Part shown: one piece after another, positions 1-8,241 of the stretch
Layout: the number at the start of each line of letters is the position of its first letter
Numbering within the stretch: position 1 is the first letter of the stretch
Virus record (IMG/VR): IMGVR_UViG_3300049726_000068
Span: 1 to 47,877 of that record
DNA from: a virus
Direction: 5' to 3' (one strand)
DNA: 47,877 nt
Program-made: the position numbers and the translations under genes
The notes under the pieces: generated by a model
What the model was told of the DNA's origin: nothing
The model's database searches: none
What the model saw: the letters and a program-made list of their open reading frames with translations, nothing else

Positions 1-338
1 TCATCATTAACCCCACTTTCAGTTGCTTTTAGTTTTTCCTGAAGAGTAATAAGTTGCTTTTGTGCCGCCGTTAAATCCTGTTCTGATACGATTGCGGCTT
101 TTCTTTCTTTAGTAGCGTTTTGCATCGCTATTTTAGTTTTAATCAACTCATCATTAACCCCACTTTCAGTTGCTTTTAGTTTTTCCTGAAGAGTAATAAG
201 TTGCTTTTGTGCCGCCGTTAAATCGTCGGATGACTTTTTATTTTTTGTTACAGAATCATCCAATATGCCAAATGCTTTTGCAAGATCATTTATCATTTTA
301 ACATATTCACGATCTATAATTTGTCCAGAATCAGCCAT
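1..338 (-). CDS. Tape measure protein, N-terminal part (continues at the other end of the window)
   Basis: This is the start of the tail tape-measure gene; the rest is at 45302-47877. The protein starts at the ATG complementary to 336-338 (MADSGQIIDREYVK) and is open at position 1. Joining the window ends with the 37-base overlap removed keeps the frame and gives one protein of about 958 residues. A 49-residue unit beginning DLTAAQKQLI is tandemly repeated here (period 147 bp), with three copies over the joined gene. The number of copies could be wrong because the contig ends fall inside the repeat. Tape-measure proteins set tail length. Confidence 0.85.
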   Translation of the reverse strand, partial: MADSGQIIDREYVKMINDLAKAFGILDDSVTKNKKSSDDLTAAQKQLITLQEKLKATESGVNDELIKTKIAMQNATKERKAAIVSEQDLTAAQKQLITLQEKLKATESGVND

Positions 339-340
339 TT

Positions 341-1072
341 TTACGCTATTTTATTGTTTTGTTGCATTTCATCCATTGCCTCTTTTTCTTCCATCGCTTT
401 TTTATCTGCAATATTTCGGTACAAGATGAATTTATAAACCTTCATTTTCTCAATTTTATCACTATCCATGTCAATTTTGAGATAACTCAAATACGATAGA
501 ACGTATTCACGGGTAGAAGAAAGCGATTTGCCTTCATTTTTATTGTTCTTTTCTTGAATGGTCCGGTTTAATTTATCGACCCTTAATTTTAATCCATCTT
601 TAAACTCAATAAAATCGTTTGAGGTTTCAAGTTTTTGCCCGGTTAACTCTTTTATATTGTTAATTGCAATTCTCAAATTATCATTGTCGCTGAATTTTAT
701 CTTATCAAGCATTTTTAAAAGTTGCTTTTTATTTTTCGGGTTATCCCTTTCGATTATCCGCTTCATTTTATCAACAATACTTTTGATCCTTATTTTTGAA
801 TCAAGATTGATAAATACAACCATGTCAGCAGCGGTTAATGATTCTATCTCAGATCTGCATTTCTCTAAATACTGATCCTCTATTTCTTTTTGCGCCTCGT
901 CGTTTTGACCCTTGTTTAATTCTGAATAAACCTCAGTTAACCGTTTTGAAATTTGCTTAACAAAAAGAATAGTGGGAAGAAAGTTCCACCACCTCTTAAA
1001 CTGATTGATTTTGTTCAGTTCCTCAACCCTCATTAAATTACCTATTGTTATATTTTCGAACGATTTAATCAT
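341..1072 (-). CDS. Putative tail assembly chaperone (243 aa)
   Basis: This charged, helix-rich protein opens MIKSFENITIGNLMRVEEL and lies directly upstream of the tape-measure gene, 2 bases away. In siphophages this is where tail assembly chaperones sit, and the opening 'sF..iTig' pattern resembles chaperone-position proteins of Bacteroidota phages. The C-terminus (MEEKEAMDEMQQN) is coiled-coil-like. No programmed frameshift was identified. The role is inferred mainly from position. It overlaps the 48-aa gene upstream by ATGA. Confidence 0.6.
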   Translation of the reverse strand: MIKSFENITIGNLMRVEELNKINQFKRWWNFLPTILFVKQISKRLTEVYSELNKGQNDEAQKEIEDQYLEKCRSEIESLTAADMVVFINLDSKIRIKSIVDKMKRIIERDNPKNKKQLLKMLDKIKFSDNDNLRIAINNIKELTGQKLETSNDFIEFKDGLKLRVDKLNRTIQEKNNKNEGKSLSSTREYVLSYLSYLKIDMDSDKIEKMKVYKFILYRNIADKKAMEEKEAMDEMQQNNKIA

Positions 1073-1215
1073 AGTATTTTGTTCGTTAATCCAATAATAA
1101 ATCGATACCTAAACATTGAAGGTAGCCATCTCATTTTATTGATCCATTTTACCCATTTCGTAACCTGGTGAATTTTATAACGATATTTTTTGGAATAAAT
1201 ATTTTTTGCTTTCAT
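1069..1215 (-). CDS. Small basic protein, 48 aa
   Basis: This short reading frame starts at ATG 1215-1213 and stops at 1071-1069, overlapping the start of the next gene in an ATGA junction, which suggests translational coupling. The product is strongly basic and aromatic (it begins MKAKNIYSKKYRYKIHQ and has several Trp residues). The family is not recognised. The coupling and the clean fit between the hairpin region and the chaperone-like gene are the only evidence that it is real. Confidence 0.5.
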   Translation of the reverse strand: MKAKNIYSKKYRYKIHQVTKWVKWINKMRWLPSMFRYRFIIGLTNKIL

Positions 1216-1272
1216 AAATTTTGTATCTTTCGTTTGTTCAACACTTGTAAGTTTTTCATAAGTTTAAGTTTT

Positions 1273-1313
1273 ACCGGGCGGGGCTGTAAGTAGTATCCTG
1301 CCCGGGTTTTTTT
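1273..1313 (+). terminator. GC-rich hairpin with T run on the plus strand
   Basis: ACCGGGCGGGG (1273-1283) pairs with CCTGCCCGGGT (1297-1307, one mismatch) around a 13-base loop. Seven T residues follow on the plus strand, running into the end of the minus-strand gene at 1312. The shape is that of an intrinsic terminator acting on plus-strand transcripts, although the neighbouring genes are all minus. On the minus strand it would be a stable stem without a U tract, just after a stop codon. Confidence 0.6.
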
Positions 1314-1755
1314 ATATCCCTACTTTTTTGCTCAATATACTTCGAAATGAATCTTTCCATATTTGTCGGGCAATTGGTTGATTTTCCTTTGCAATACCAA
1401 AACCGTTTTTATATTGGTCCGGAAGATATTTTACTAGCCAATGATAACTAGAGACAAAATACTCTTTTATATTATCCATTTGAGTGAACATTCCTTTTTG
1501 AAAATCACCGTTAACAAATAAATTTGGCTTTGTCTTTCCTGTTCGCCTTCCGTATTGTTTTGAAAGGTAAGGCGATCCGGTGCGCTCGTTAACCAAATCG
1601 TTACCGTCAAATCCTTTGCTTTGTAAAAGTTGGGTCCTGTTCAATTGGGTTATTTTGTCCTCAACTGAAGAAAGCGCCTCAATTACGTTAATATCCATAT
1701 CGCCAACAAATTGGTCTAATTTGACCCTGATAGTATGTATATCGTTTACGTTCAT
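1312..1755 (-). CDS. Hypothetical tail-module protein (147 aa)
   Basis: A protein of the tail module with no recognised domain. It contains the stretch NLFVNGDFQKGMFTQMD followed by a Tyr/Trp-rich segment and ends QIWKDSFRSILSKKVGI. Proteins with a similar 'N.f.nGdF...mf' segment recur in the tail modules of Bacteroidota phages. It lies between the 61-aa gene after the major tail protein and the chaperone-like gene. A structural or assembly role is inferred from position only. Confidence 0.6.
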   Translation of the reverse strand: MNVNDIHTIRVKLDQFVGDMDINVIEALSSVEDKITQLNRTQLLQSKGFDGNDLVNERTGSPYLSKQYGRRTGKTKPNLFVNGDFQKGMFTQMDNIKEYFVSSYHWLVKYLPDQYKNGFGIAKENQPIARQIWKDSFRSILSKKVGI

Positions 1756-1801
1756 CCTTTAATTAAAAAATGCCAGTGTATTAAGCTGGCATTTGATATG
1801 G

Positions 1802-1987
1802 TTAGTCCGAGGGTAACCCCTTTGGTTTCTTATCAGGGGGCATCTTTACCCCCAATTTGACTGCAATTTCCTCAACAGATTCATCGCAATTAATAGCAAT
1901 TTGCCCCGCAAAAGTAGCCGCAAAGTCTTTTAATTCCCATTTTGGCCACTCCATTTTTTCATTGAAATCCAAATATCCAAATTTCAT
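1802..1987 (-). CDS. Small tail-module protein (61 aa)
   Basis: A 61-residue protein beginning MKFGYLDFNEKMEWPKWEL, placed 2 bases after the putative major tail protein. The short DFAATFAGQIAINCDESVEEIAVKLGVK core looks like one compact helical domain. Its place, right after the tail-tube gene, could suit a small tail assembly factor, but nothing in the sequence proves this. The family is not recognised. Confidence 0.55.
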   Translation of the reverse strand: MKFGYLDFNEKMEWPKWELKDFAATFAGQIAINCDESVEEIAVKLGVKMPPDKKPKGLPSD

Positions 1988-1989
1988 AA

Positions 1990-2889
1990 TTATGGAGTTA
2001 CTATCGTTAATGGATTCGTGACATAGGCAACCGCTCCAGTGACCACCTTGTAGCCTTGAATGACAAAAGGCGCAGTCATTGCAGCTGCTGTATTTATAAC
2101 GGTTAAGGTATAAATACCTTGATTTGCCAAAGTAGCACCGACAACAGAGATAGCTCCTCCAGTATCACCATACGACAATAATGCCCATTCTGAAGTAGTG
2201 GTTAGAATAACTACCGGTGTACCATTTGGATTTTGCGATGTTTTGCTTCCTCTTTCGGTTACTTTGACAACTACGGTTTTTCCACCAGTTTCATAAGCTG
2301 TTACTAATTCAAGTTCGTACCCAATTGGGCATATATTTTTGAACTGAGCGATTGAAATAGCTGGTTGAACTAACAGTTTTGCATTCCATTCATCCCAATA
2401 ATCAAGAACTACGTGAATTGGATAGGCTTTGATTTTTTCAGCCCCGCCAGGAATTGTCATTGGTGACTCGAAATAGATAGTTCCTGAAAACCCTTTTTCC
2501 AATGCACCAAATAATCCAGTTTCGATTTTTCCATCATTACGCTGCAATGAAATATCCATTTTTTTACCGTCGAGATATTTAGTTGCTTCATAATCTTCTT
2601 CAGTCATCTTTGCGAATACGTGAAAATCAGGTGCAAATTGGTTTGTCCTTACAGAAATTCCAACATTTGATTCTACATATTCATCCGCTTTGGTTTTATT
2701 CTCGAAACCCCACGAAGTATCAACGTAAACCCCTGCAATGGCCGGAAGTGTAGCCGGTGCAAAAATGGTAGTCCATCCTGCAAGTGTTTTAGCGGCTACT
2801 GGCGTTTGAGTAGTCCCAGGTGTGCGAAGTATCAAACCGATTATATCACGCTTGATGCTTTCATTTTTTGATTGTCCTGTATATATCAT
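1990..2889 (-). CDS. Putative major tail (tube) protein with Ig-like C-terminal region (299 aa)
   Basis: Size and position (after the connector and terminator-like genes, before the tape-measure side) fit the tail tube protein. The first about 200 residues are a mixed alpha/beta region with a TIYFESPMTIPGGAEKIKAYP segment. The last about 100 residues are rich in Thr, Val and Gly (TGGKTVVVKVTERG, then IYTLTVINTAAAM), which resembles an immunoglobulin-like surface domain of the kind often found at the C-terminus of tail tube proteins. It follows the 176-aa gene by 2 bases. Confidence 0.6.
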   Translation of the reverse strand: MIYTGQSKNESIKRDIIGLILRTPGTTQTPVAAKTLAGWTTIFAPATLPAIAGVYVDTSWGFENKTKADEYVESNVGISVRTNQFAPDFHVFAKMTEEDYEATKYLDGKKMDISLQRNDGKIETGLFGALEKGFSGTIYFESPMTIPGGAEKIKAYPIHVVLDYWDEWNAKLLVQPAISIAQFKNICPIGYELELVTAYETGGKTVVVKVTERGSKTSQNPNGTPVVILTTTSEWALLSYGDTGGAISVVGATLANQGIYTLTVINTAAAMTAPFVIQGYKVVTGAVAYVTNPLTIVTP

Positions 2890-2891
2890 AA

Positions 2892-3422
2892 TTACATGAA
2901 TATTAATAAATTATTTATTTTAATTTCAATTGAAGAAAGCGTATCTATTTGTATATCAGTCCTAAGCCAAAAAGGATGCTCATCCAAATCAATAGTATAA
3001 CCGCTTAATGTGCTGATATTTTCATAAATTTGAATTTGATCCGAAATAGCATTGAAAATAGGGTACAAAATTGGATGAATGGTATTAGTTTCACGTTCAT
3101 CTGTATTTTGATCTTTCCCAACCAAATCACAAATAAAAATACGTGGCGAAATGTTATATTCAGCTTCATTAATAAAAGTCTGTTTATTTTCATTTCCATC
3201 CCAAACAAGCCAAACAAGCGGATATTTTAGAATCTGATTATTATCTTTAGAACTGAGTTTGCCTACTAACTCAAGATATGTTCCAAATTCATAATAAGGA
3301 ACCAATCCACCTGATTGAACTGGTGGAGTTCCTTCGGTTATGATAGGATCAATTATTAATCGAACTCGGTCGATTATCTTTTGAAACTGATAAGGGAAAT
3401 ATTTCCAATCAAATGCATTCAT
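2892..3422 (-). CDS. Putative tail completion or terminator protein (176 aa)
   Basis: A protein of neck-to-tail size between the connector-like protein and the putative tail tube. It begins MNAFDWKYFPYQFQKIIDRV and holds a VWLVWDGNE core strand and a LDEHPFWLRTDIQIDTL segment. Its start overlaps the upstream stop by an ATGA. The position is that of the tail terminator or neck protein in HK97-like siphophages; the assignment is by gene order, not by a motif. Confidence 0.5.
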   Translation of the reverse strand: MNAFDWKYFPYQFQKIIDRVRLIIDPIITEGTPPVQSGGLVPYYEFGTYLELVGKLSSKDNNQILKYPLVWLVWDGNENKQTFINEAEYNISPRIFICDLVGKDQNTDERETNTIHPILYPIFNAISDQIQIYENISTLSGYTIDLDEHPFWLRTDIQIDTLSSIEIKINNLLIFM

Positions 3423-4054
3423 ATTCCAAACATATTAATATTGCCTATTGGGTTGAAAATCCAATCTGGGTAACTATCCATATTGGCAAAAAGAAAATTG
3501 TAAAGCGAAGGATTGTTGTTGAAAATAAACATGGAATTAAAGCCCGTATATTCTCTTAAAAATGAACTACTATTATAGCCGAACATTTTTAAATTTTCTG
3601 CTGGTATTTTTCCATATAATGTCAGCATTCGATCCCATGCGGCACACATTTTGTTAATAGGTGAAATTCTTTTACCCTGATCTGAATCAATCAAAATACT
3701 ACCGACCCCCGAAAGATGATTATTTTCTCTTTCGATGTATTTGTAATATACATAATAGGCAATAAATGATTGTTTTGATTCGTTGATTAAACCTTTCCAT
3801 TTAAGCGTCTGAGTTAAACCCATAAATGTATGTTCAAATTCAGCACCATTGACCAAATCGGTATAGATTTGAGTTTGCGGTTTTCCCGAATTATCCAAAT
3901 CAGCGATCAAAAGAGAATAAAGTTTATATCCCAACGCGCTGATCAAAATTTCCTCTTCGTATTGGTCAATCGCTTGATTAATCGAAGTTGCATTCTGGTT
4001 GATGTTTGGAATATTTATTTCCCCAACTAAATATGTGCTATCAATAAAAGACAT
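3419..4054 (-). CDS. Putative head-tail connector protein (DUF6712-like, 211 aa)
   Basis: The protein begins MSFIDSTYLVGEINIPNINQN and is mostly helical, with a dense central region (QSFIAYYVYYKYIERENNHLSG). The pattern of an N-terminal 'l.G.i.ip' followed by long helices resembles the head-tail connector family (DUF6712) found after the capsid gene in Bacteroidota phages. It would act at the portal vertex of the filled head. It overlaps the next gene by 4 bases. Confidence 0.6.
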   Translation of the reverse strand: MSFIDSTYLVGEINIPNINQNATSINQAIDQYEEEILISALGYKLYSLLIADLDNSGKPQTQIYTDLVNGAEFEHTFMGLTQTLKWKGLINESKQSFIAYYVYYKYIERENNHLSGVGSILIDSDQGKRISPINKMCAAWDRMLTLYGKIPAENLKMFGYNSSSFLREYTGFNSMFIFNNNPSLYNFLFANMDSYPDWIFNPIGNINMFGI

Positions 4055-4055
4055 T

Positions 4056-4241
4056 TTACTTTTTCTTTTTGTAAGTCCTTTTTACTTTTTCCTGAATAGG
4101 TTGTGTTTCTGCTGTTTCATCCACTTCACCAATGACCTCGTATTTAGGTTGCTTAATTTCTTTTGCAACACCAACCCGGACCATTGTTTCAGCTAATTTT
4201 CCAGTAAATACTTTACCTGTACGAATAGATACGCTTTCCAT
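4056..4241 (-). CDS. Small head or neck module protein (61 aa)
   Basis: The ATG at 4241 gives MESVSIRTGKVFTGKLAETMVRVG and a 61-residue protein ending in the basic tail VKRTYKKKK. A longer frame exists upstream, but it would need a TTG start and would overlap the preceding gene, so the ATG is preferred. It is flanked by the connector-like protein and by a small secreted protein. The family is not recognised. The Lys-rich tail could bind nucleic acid, which is only a guess. Confidence 0.5.
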   Translation of the reverse strand: MESVSIRTGKVFTGKLAETMVRVGVAKEIKQPKYEVIGEVDETAETQPIQEKVKRTYKKKK

Positions 4242-4245
4242 TATC

Positions 4246-4503
4246 TTAATTTTTAGTTTTTTTAATTCCGTAAACAATTTTCAAAGAATCAAGTTGATTA
4301 ATCGTCTGTACTCCCTTTAAATCAACTGCAATTTTTTGAATTGTTGCATTTAGATTGGCATTTTGCTTTTCTAATTGTTGACAATACATCACAGAGTTGA
4401 TTAAAGCATCTTTAACCTTCTGTAAATCGTCTGTATCTTGTTCCGACGATGCCATCAATGGTAAAAATACAAGTAAAACAATTAGCAATTTGATTCTTTT
4501 CAT
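4246..4503 (-). CDS. Small secreted or periplasmic protein with coiled coil (85 aa)
   Basis: The first about 20 residues (MKRIKLLIVLLVFLPLMASS) form a classic Sec signal peptide. After it comes a heptad-like helix (LINSVMYCQQLEKQNANLNATIQKI) that should form a coiled coil. Such a protein is out of place in the middle of a head-tail module, where products normally stay in the cytoplasm. The gene lies directly downstream of the 439-aa gene, which also encodes a signal peptide. Confidence 0.6.
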   Translation of the reverse strand: MKRIKLLIVLLVFLPLMASSEQDTDDLQKVKDALINSVMYCQQLEKQNANLNATIQKIAVDLKGVQTINQLDSLKIVYGIKKTKN

Positions 4504-4521
4504 TGTCTATTTTATTAAATA

Positions 4522-5841
4522 TTACGGAGCGTCTTGCGTTGCTAACATGATCCAGTAAGGTATGCCGTTGATTAGAATTTTTAATCCTGCATTAACTGGG
4601 CCCGTCGCACCTGTTACTACCATAGTTCCGGTTGACGTTACCATGTTCGCAGGAACATTAATTGCCATTGCAACCATGTTTGACAGTTGAGCGACAGAAG
4701 TCGGAGCCGTGCCAGAAATATTAATTGCTAATGGTGCAATTTCAGTATAGGCAGTCGTATTAGTTGCGGCTCCTCCCAGGTTAATTTCAGCCTCAGCACC
4801 ATAATAAGTTCCGGCATTGGTCAAAATTCCATCAGGTAAAACTAAATTTCCACGCATACCTACGGTTAAACCTGTATTGCTTGCTCCATTTGTGGCAAGT
4901 TCGACAGAAAAGGCACCCCCAGTAATAGCATTTCCCCCGGCTGCATCTCCAACCAAATAAGCCCTACCTCTGATTACGTCACCGGAAGGGGCGGCTGAAG
5001 TCGCTGCTGTTCCGTAGTTCATATTCATGTAGTATCCTATTAGATTATCGCTTGCGGTTGTCGAGGTCGAACTCAAATAATATGAGAATGCTTTTCCTCC
5101 AGCGGCACCCAATGTTTGAGTAGCACTCGTTGAAGTTCCACCTCCACCTAAAAGTCCGGCGCTAACTACATTTGTTCCGCCCGCGATGGCTGAATTAATC
5201 GCACCAACAACGGAAACCGATCCACTTGATATAATTGTGGTAGTTCCAGTTGAAGCACCTAATGTTAGCGCACCAGTTCCGCCAGCCCGGAAAATAGCGG
5301 CTGCATTTGTATTATCATCAGCAGCCTGAATGGTTACTGTACCTGCGTCGGGCCTTGAAAACGTTACCGTTCCTGAAGTAGTAGGAATTTCAAAAGCATT
5401 AACACACTTAACTTCACAGGTTGTTATCTTTGATTTCTGAACAGCCCCAGAGGCGACAAATGTTAACATCAAATAATTATAATTTATAGGCGATGTACTT
5501 GAAATAGTGCCATTATTCGACGTAGAAGCCCAAGTAATTGGAGTACCTATCTGTACCCACGCGCTAGACGATGTCACTTTACCGAATGCGGTAATTGTAA
5601 CGCTTGGAGTAACTGCGATTTGAGTTAACGCAACAGTAAAATACTGCATTTGCGCACATCGTTGCAAATTGGTGATCATAATAGTATCAGTCGAACTTGC
5701 AATTAATGTGTCCGTACAAACAATATCCTTTGTCGGCATCGTTGTCCCAGTCTTAATAACTGGTGTCTTATAATTAGTGTTACCTGCGATGCTTATAATC
5801 GCTGCGATCAAAAGCATCAATAATACAGTGAGCTTTCTCAT
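4522..5841 (-). CDS. Secreted or head-associated protein following the capsid gene (439 aa)
   Basis: The protein opens with a signal-peptide-like leader (MRKLTVLLMLLIAAIISIAG) and continues as a Gly/Ala/Thr-rich, beta-structured chain with many short repeats (SAGLLGGGGTSTSATQ, GAATNTTAYTEIAP). The last residues, NAGLKILINGIPYWIML, look like the terminal strand motif seen in head or fibre proteins encoded just after major capsid genes. It starts 2 bases after the capsid stop. A capsid decoration or head-fibre role is inferred. The leader is odd for a virion protein assembled in the cytoplasm. Confidence 0.55.
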   Translation of the reverse strand: MRKLTVLLMLLIAAIISIAGNTNYKTPVIKTGTTMPTKDIVCTDTLIASSTDTIMITNLQRCAQMQYFTVALTQIAVTPSVTITAFGKVTSSSAWVQIGTPITWASTSNNGTISSTSPINYNYLMLTFVASGAVQKSKITTCEVKCVNAFEIPTTSGTVTFSRPDAGTVTIQAADDNTNAAAIFRAGGTGALTLGASTGTTTIISSGSVSVVGAINSAIAGGTNVVSAGLLGGGGTSTSATQTLGAAGGKAFSYYLSSTSTTASDNLIGYYMNMNYGTAATSAAPSGDVIRGRAYLVGDAAGGNAITGGAFSVELATNGASNTGLTVGMRGNLVLPDGILTNAGTYYGAEAEINLGGAATNTTAYTEIAPLAINISGTAPTSVAQLSNMVAMAINVPANMVTSTGTMVVTGATGPVNAGLKILINGIPYWIMLATQDAP

Positions 5842-5843
5842 GA

Positions 5844-7187
5844 TTATACGATATTGATAGATTGGATGTCGGTTGTTACATTACTTGAGAAAATGATACC
5901 ACCGGGTTTCCCAACTCCAAACGCAGCCCTTAAGGTGAAAATAAGGGTTCTGAAACCTTGAGAAAAATCATTTCCATCTGTTCCAATTTCAAAAGTGACA
6001 TCCTCTAAGATGCCAATCTCGGCGGCTTGATCCCACATGACCGTACAGTAGTCAACTGATTGTTTTTTGTTGGTACGAACCATTAAGCCCCAAATCGAAA
6101 CTACCTGACCATTGTTATTGTAGACAATATTGCGATCGGTTAATGAGTTACCCAATTCATCTTTTTCGTGGCGCAAACCATTCAAAAGAGAAGGGTGCAA
6201 GACTACTGTGTTAACATCTTGATCCGCAAGTTCAGCCTGAAGCACCATCTTGCCAATCAAGTTAATAATATTGGCTTTCTGAACCTTGTCACCCAATGCG
6301 GCAGTATAGGCAAAAGCGCTATAATTACCAGCATAATACATACCCCATGCTGTCGTTGAATTGTCCCCAGTTGCTGAAAACACAGCCGAATCCAACGCAC
6401 TTAATACTGAATCGGGAACGATCCTGTTAAGTTTGCTTTCAAGACGTGGCATATCACGCAAAAGGTTTTTATGAACCTTTACTTTTGCAGAATAATCCAA
6501 AACTTTGTATTCGATAGTCTTGAACTTCAAAGAAGATGCAACAGGAGAACTCCCTTGAACAGTTGCGGCGGCTCCGTCGAAATATGCGTATTCAACAAGA
6601 ACACCCATAAATTCGCCGGTGATAGGATCGGTTGGTAAAAAAGTGATAACATGTTGGTCTTTCGTAAGATTGATCTGAACATCCTGCATTTTACTGTAGT
6701 CAGTCAGATAACCGATATTTACACCAGGAATTGAGCCGGGCAGTAAGGTTAAAGCGCTGGTCATATCAATAGCGGCCTTTGTTTGAACTTTAAGATCATT
6801 ACGGTCCCAATTCTTGATAGCAATAGCTTTTTTGCCGGTCATTGCATCTAATACAACCTCTTCGATTTGCCCGCTTTTTTCAAGGGATTCACGGAAAATA
6901 GTTCCAAATCCTTTTCTTGACATTGGTTTTTCGTTACGAGAAACCTCTTTTATTGCCTTTAATTCAGCAGTTACGCGAATCAACTCTTTGTTGACTAAAT
7001 CAAGTTGAGCATTTGTGAACTCTTTTGATTTTGTTTCAAGTTCTAAAAGGGCGTTATCAACATCGATTTTCGACATTTTACCCTCGGCGGCTTTCGTTGC
7101 AATTTCCTTATATTCATCTTTGAATTTAATTATCGCATCGGTAGCCTCTTTGTTTACTTTTTCAAGTAATTCTTTTTCGTCACTCAT
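5844..7187 (-). CDS. Major capsid protein, HK97 fold (447 aa)
   Basis: The first about 100 residues are a charged coiled coil (MSDEKELLEKVNKEATDAI) like the delta domain that acts as internal scaffold and is cut off in HK97-type capsids. The rest has the features of the HK97 shell domain: a VLHPSLLNGLRHEKDELGN segment, a MVRTNKKQSVDY strand and a C-terminal FRTLIFTLRAAFGVGKPGGI. It directly follows the prohead protease gene (1-base gap), the usual order. It would form the icosahedral shell. Confidence 0.9.
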   Translation of the reverse strand: MSDEKELLEKVNKEATDAIIKFKDEYKEIATKAAEGKMSKIDVDNALLELETKSKEFTNAQLDLVNKELIRVTAELKAIKEVSRNEKPMSRKGFGTIFRESLEKSGQIEEVVLDAMTGKKAIAIKNWDRNDLKVQTKAAIDMTSALTLLPGSIPGVNIGYLTDYSKMQDVQINLTKDQHVITFLPTDPITGEFMGVLVEYAYFDGAAATVQGSSPVASSLKFKTIEYKVLDYSAKVKVHKNLLRDMPRLESKLNRIVPDSVLSALDSAVFSATGDNSTTAWGMYYAGNYSAFAYTAALGDKVQKANIINLIGKMVLQAELADQDVNTVVLHPSLLNGLRHEKDELGNSLTDRNIVYNNNGQVVSIWGLMVRTNKKQSVDYCTVMWDQAAEIGILEDVTFEIGTDGNDFSQGFRTLIFTLRAAFGVGKPGGIIFSSNVTTDIQSINIV

Positions 7188-7188
7188 G

Positions 7189-8142
7189 TTATTGAATTTT
7201 AAAATTTTTAGTTAATAAATTGAAATCAATACTATCTATCGGCTTGTCCTTTTGAGTGATTACCGGCTCAGAATTTGCAAGTGATTGTTTTGTTACTATC
7301 GAATAGCATTTTTGACATTTTACATGGTTATACATACCGGCTAAATTCAAGTCTTTTGTTGAATTGATAATATTTATTACTTCAGCCTGTATTTCTGGTT
7401 TTAATTGATTCATTTGTTGATAAACAGTATCGTCAATTGTCCACCGGATATATTGATTAATCGAATTAGCAACTAATGAATCTACGGTTACTTCATCACA
7501 ACTATTGTAATCGAAGACAAAGCCACAATTTGGACATTTAACAATACATTGATCTGCCATACTCTTTTTAATTAATTTGATGTTTTCCTCAATTGATTTT
7601 AATCGTTCATCCGTGTAGTTATACTTCAACATTTCATTAAACATTTGAACCTGCTGAAATGGATTTTCGTTTTTTAAACTCACCAACATGGTTTCAGGAT
7701 TTGCACCCATAAACGAAAGTGTTGAATATTCATAAAGGGCATATTCCAAAATGCGGGTATATTGACCCTCTGGCACCGATTTAATTGTTACTGTTCCTAT
7801 AGAATGCTCTAATGTCCTTTTGTAGTTGGCAAAGAATTTGTAGTCTTCAAATACATCTTTCGCCAAATCCTTTTTTAAATTCATTGCAGACCTAACCAGT
7901 AGCCCAAATGAATCGGGTTTCATTTCGATTGGAAGCCCTAAAAGTTTATATTGATCGTGATCTTTCAAATGTTTGATCCTTTGAATTCCATCCGATATTG
8001 TTTTATTAAAACTTTTAGGATCTGAAATTTCGTTTTGAGAATCAACATTATTGAACGCATTAACATAAATAGTCACAATGCCCTCATCTGTTACATCTTC
8101 AATTTTAGAAGAAATATCCTTGGTTTTAATTTCGTTTGTCAT
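7189..8142 (-). CDS. HK97-type prohead protease with zinc-binding extension (317 aa)
   Basis: The N-terminal about 170 residues fit the phage prohead protease family (peptidase U35/S78 type): GIVTIYVNAFNNVDSQNE, then HSIGTVTIKSVPEG with the likely catalytic His, then YEYSTLSFMGANPET with the likely catalytic Ser. It would mature the head by cleaving the capsid delta domain. Beyond the usual family length there is an extra C-terminal part with two Cys pairs (CPNC and CQKC) that should bind zinc. It is encoded between portal and capsid, as expected. Confidence 0.85.
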   Translation of the reverse strand: MTNEIKTKDISSKIEDVTDEGIVTIYVNAFNNVDSQNEISDPKSFNKTISDGIQRIKHLKDHDQYKLLGLPIEMKPDSFGLLVRSAMNLKKDLAKDVFEDYKFFANYKRTLEHSIGTVTIKSVPEGQYTRILEYALYEYSTLSFMGANPETMLVSLKNENPFQQVQMFNEMLKYNYTDERLKSIEENIKLIKKSMADQCIVKCPNCGFVFDYNSCDEVTVDSLVANSINQYIRWTIDDTVYQQMNQLKPEIQAEVINIINSTKDLNLAGMYNHVKCQKCYSIVTKQSLANSEPVITQKDKPIDSIDFNLLTKNFKIQ

Positions 8143-8236
8143 GGCTGTAGTCTTTTATTGATTTACTATCTAAATTAAGCTTCTTTAATTCCCGAAGCTT
8201 TTTTATTTCTTCCTTAGTTGGCTTTTTTGCTTTCAT
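8126..8236 (-). CDS. Small Lys-rich protein (36 aa)
   Basis: The ATG at 8236-8234 opens a 36-codon frame (MKAKKPTKEEIKKLRELKKL) that fills the gap between the portal stop and the protease start and runs 17 bases into the protease gene. The product would be one basic amphipathic helix. It fits tightly with its neighbours and lacks any competing frame, but it is too short for family assignment. Confidence 0.45.
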   Translation of the reverse strand: MKAKKPTKEEIKKLRELKKLNLDSKSIKDYSHDKRN

Positions 8237-8241
8237 GACCT

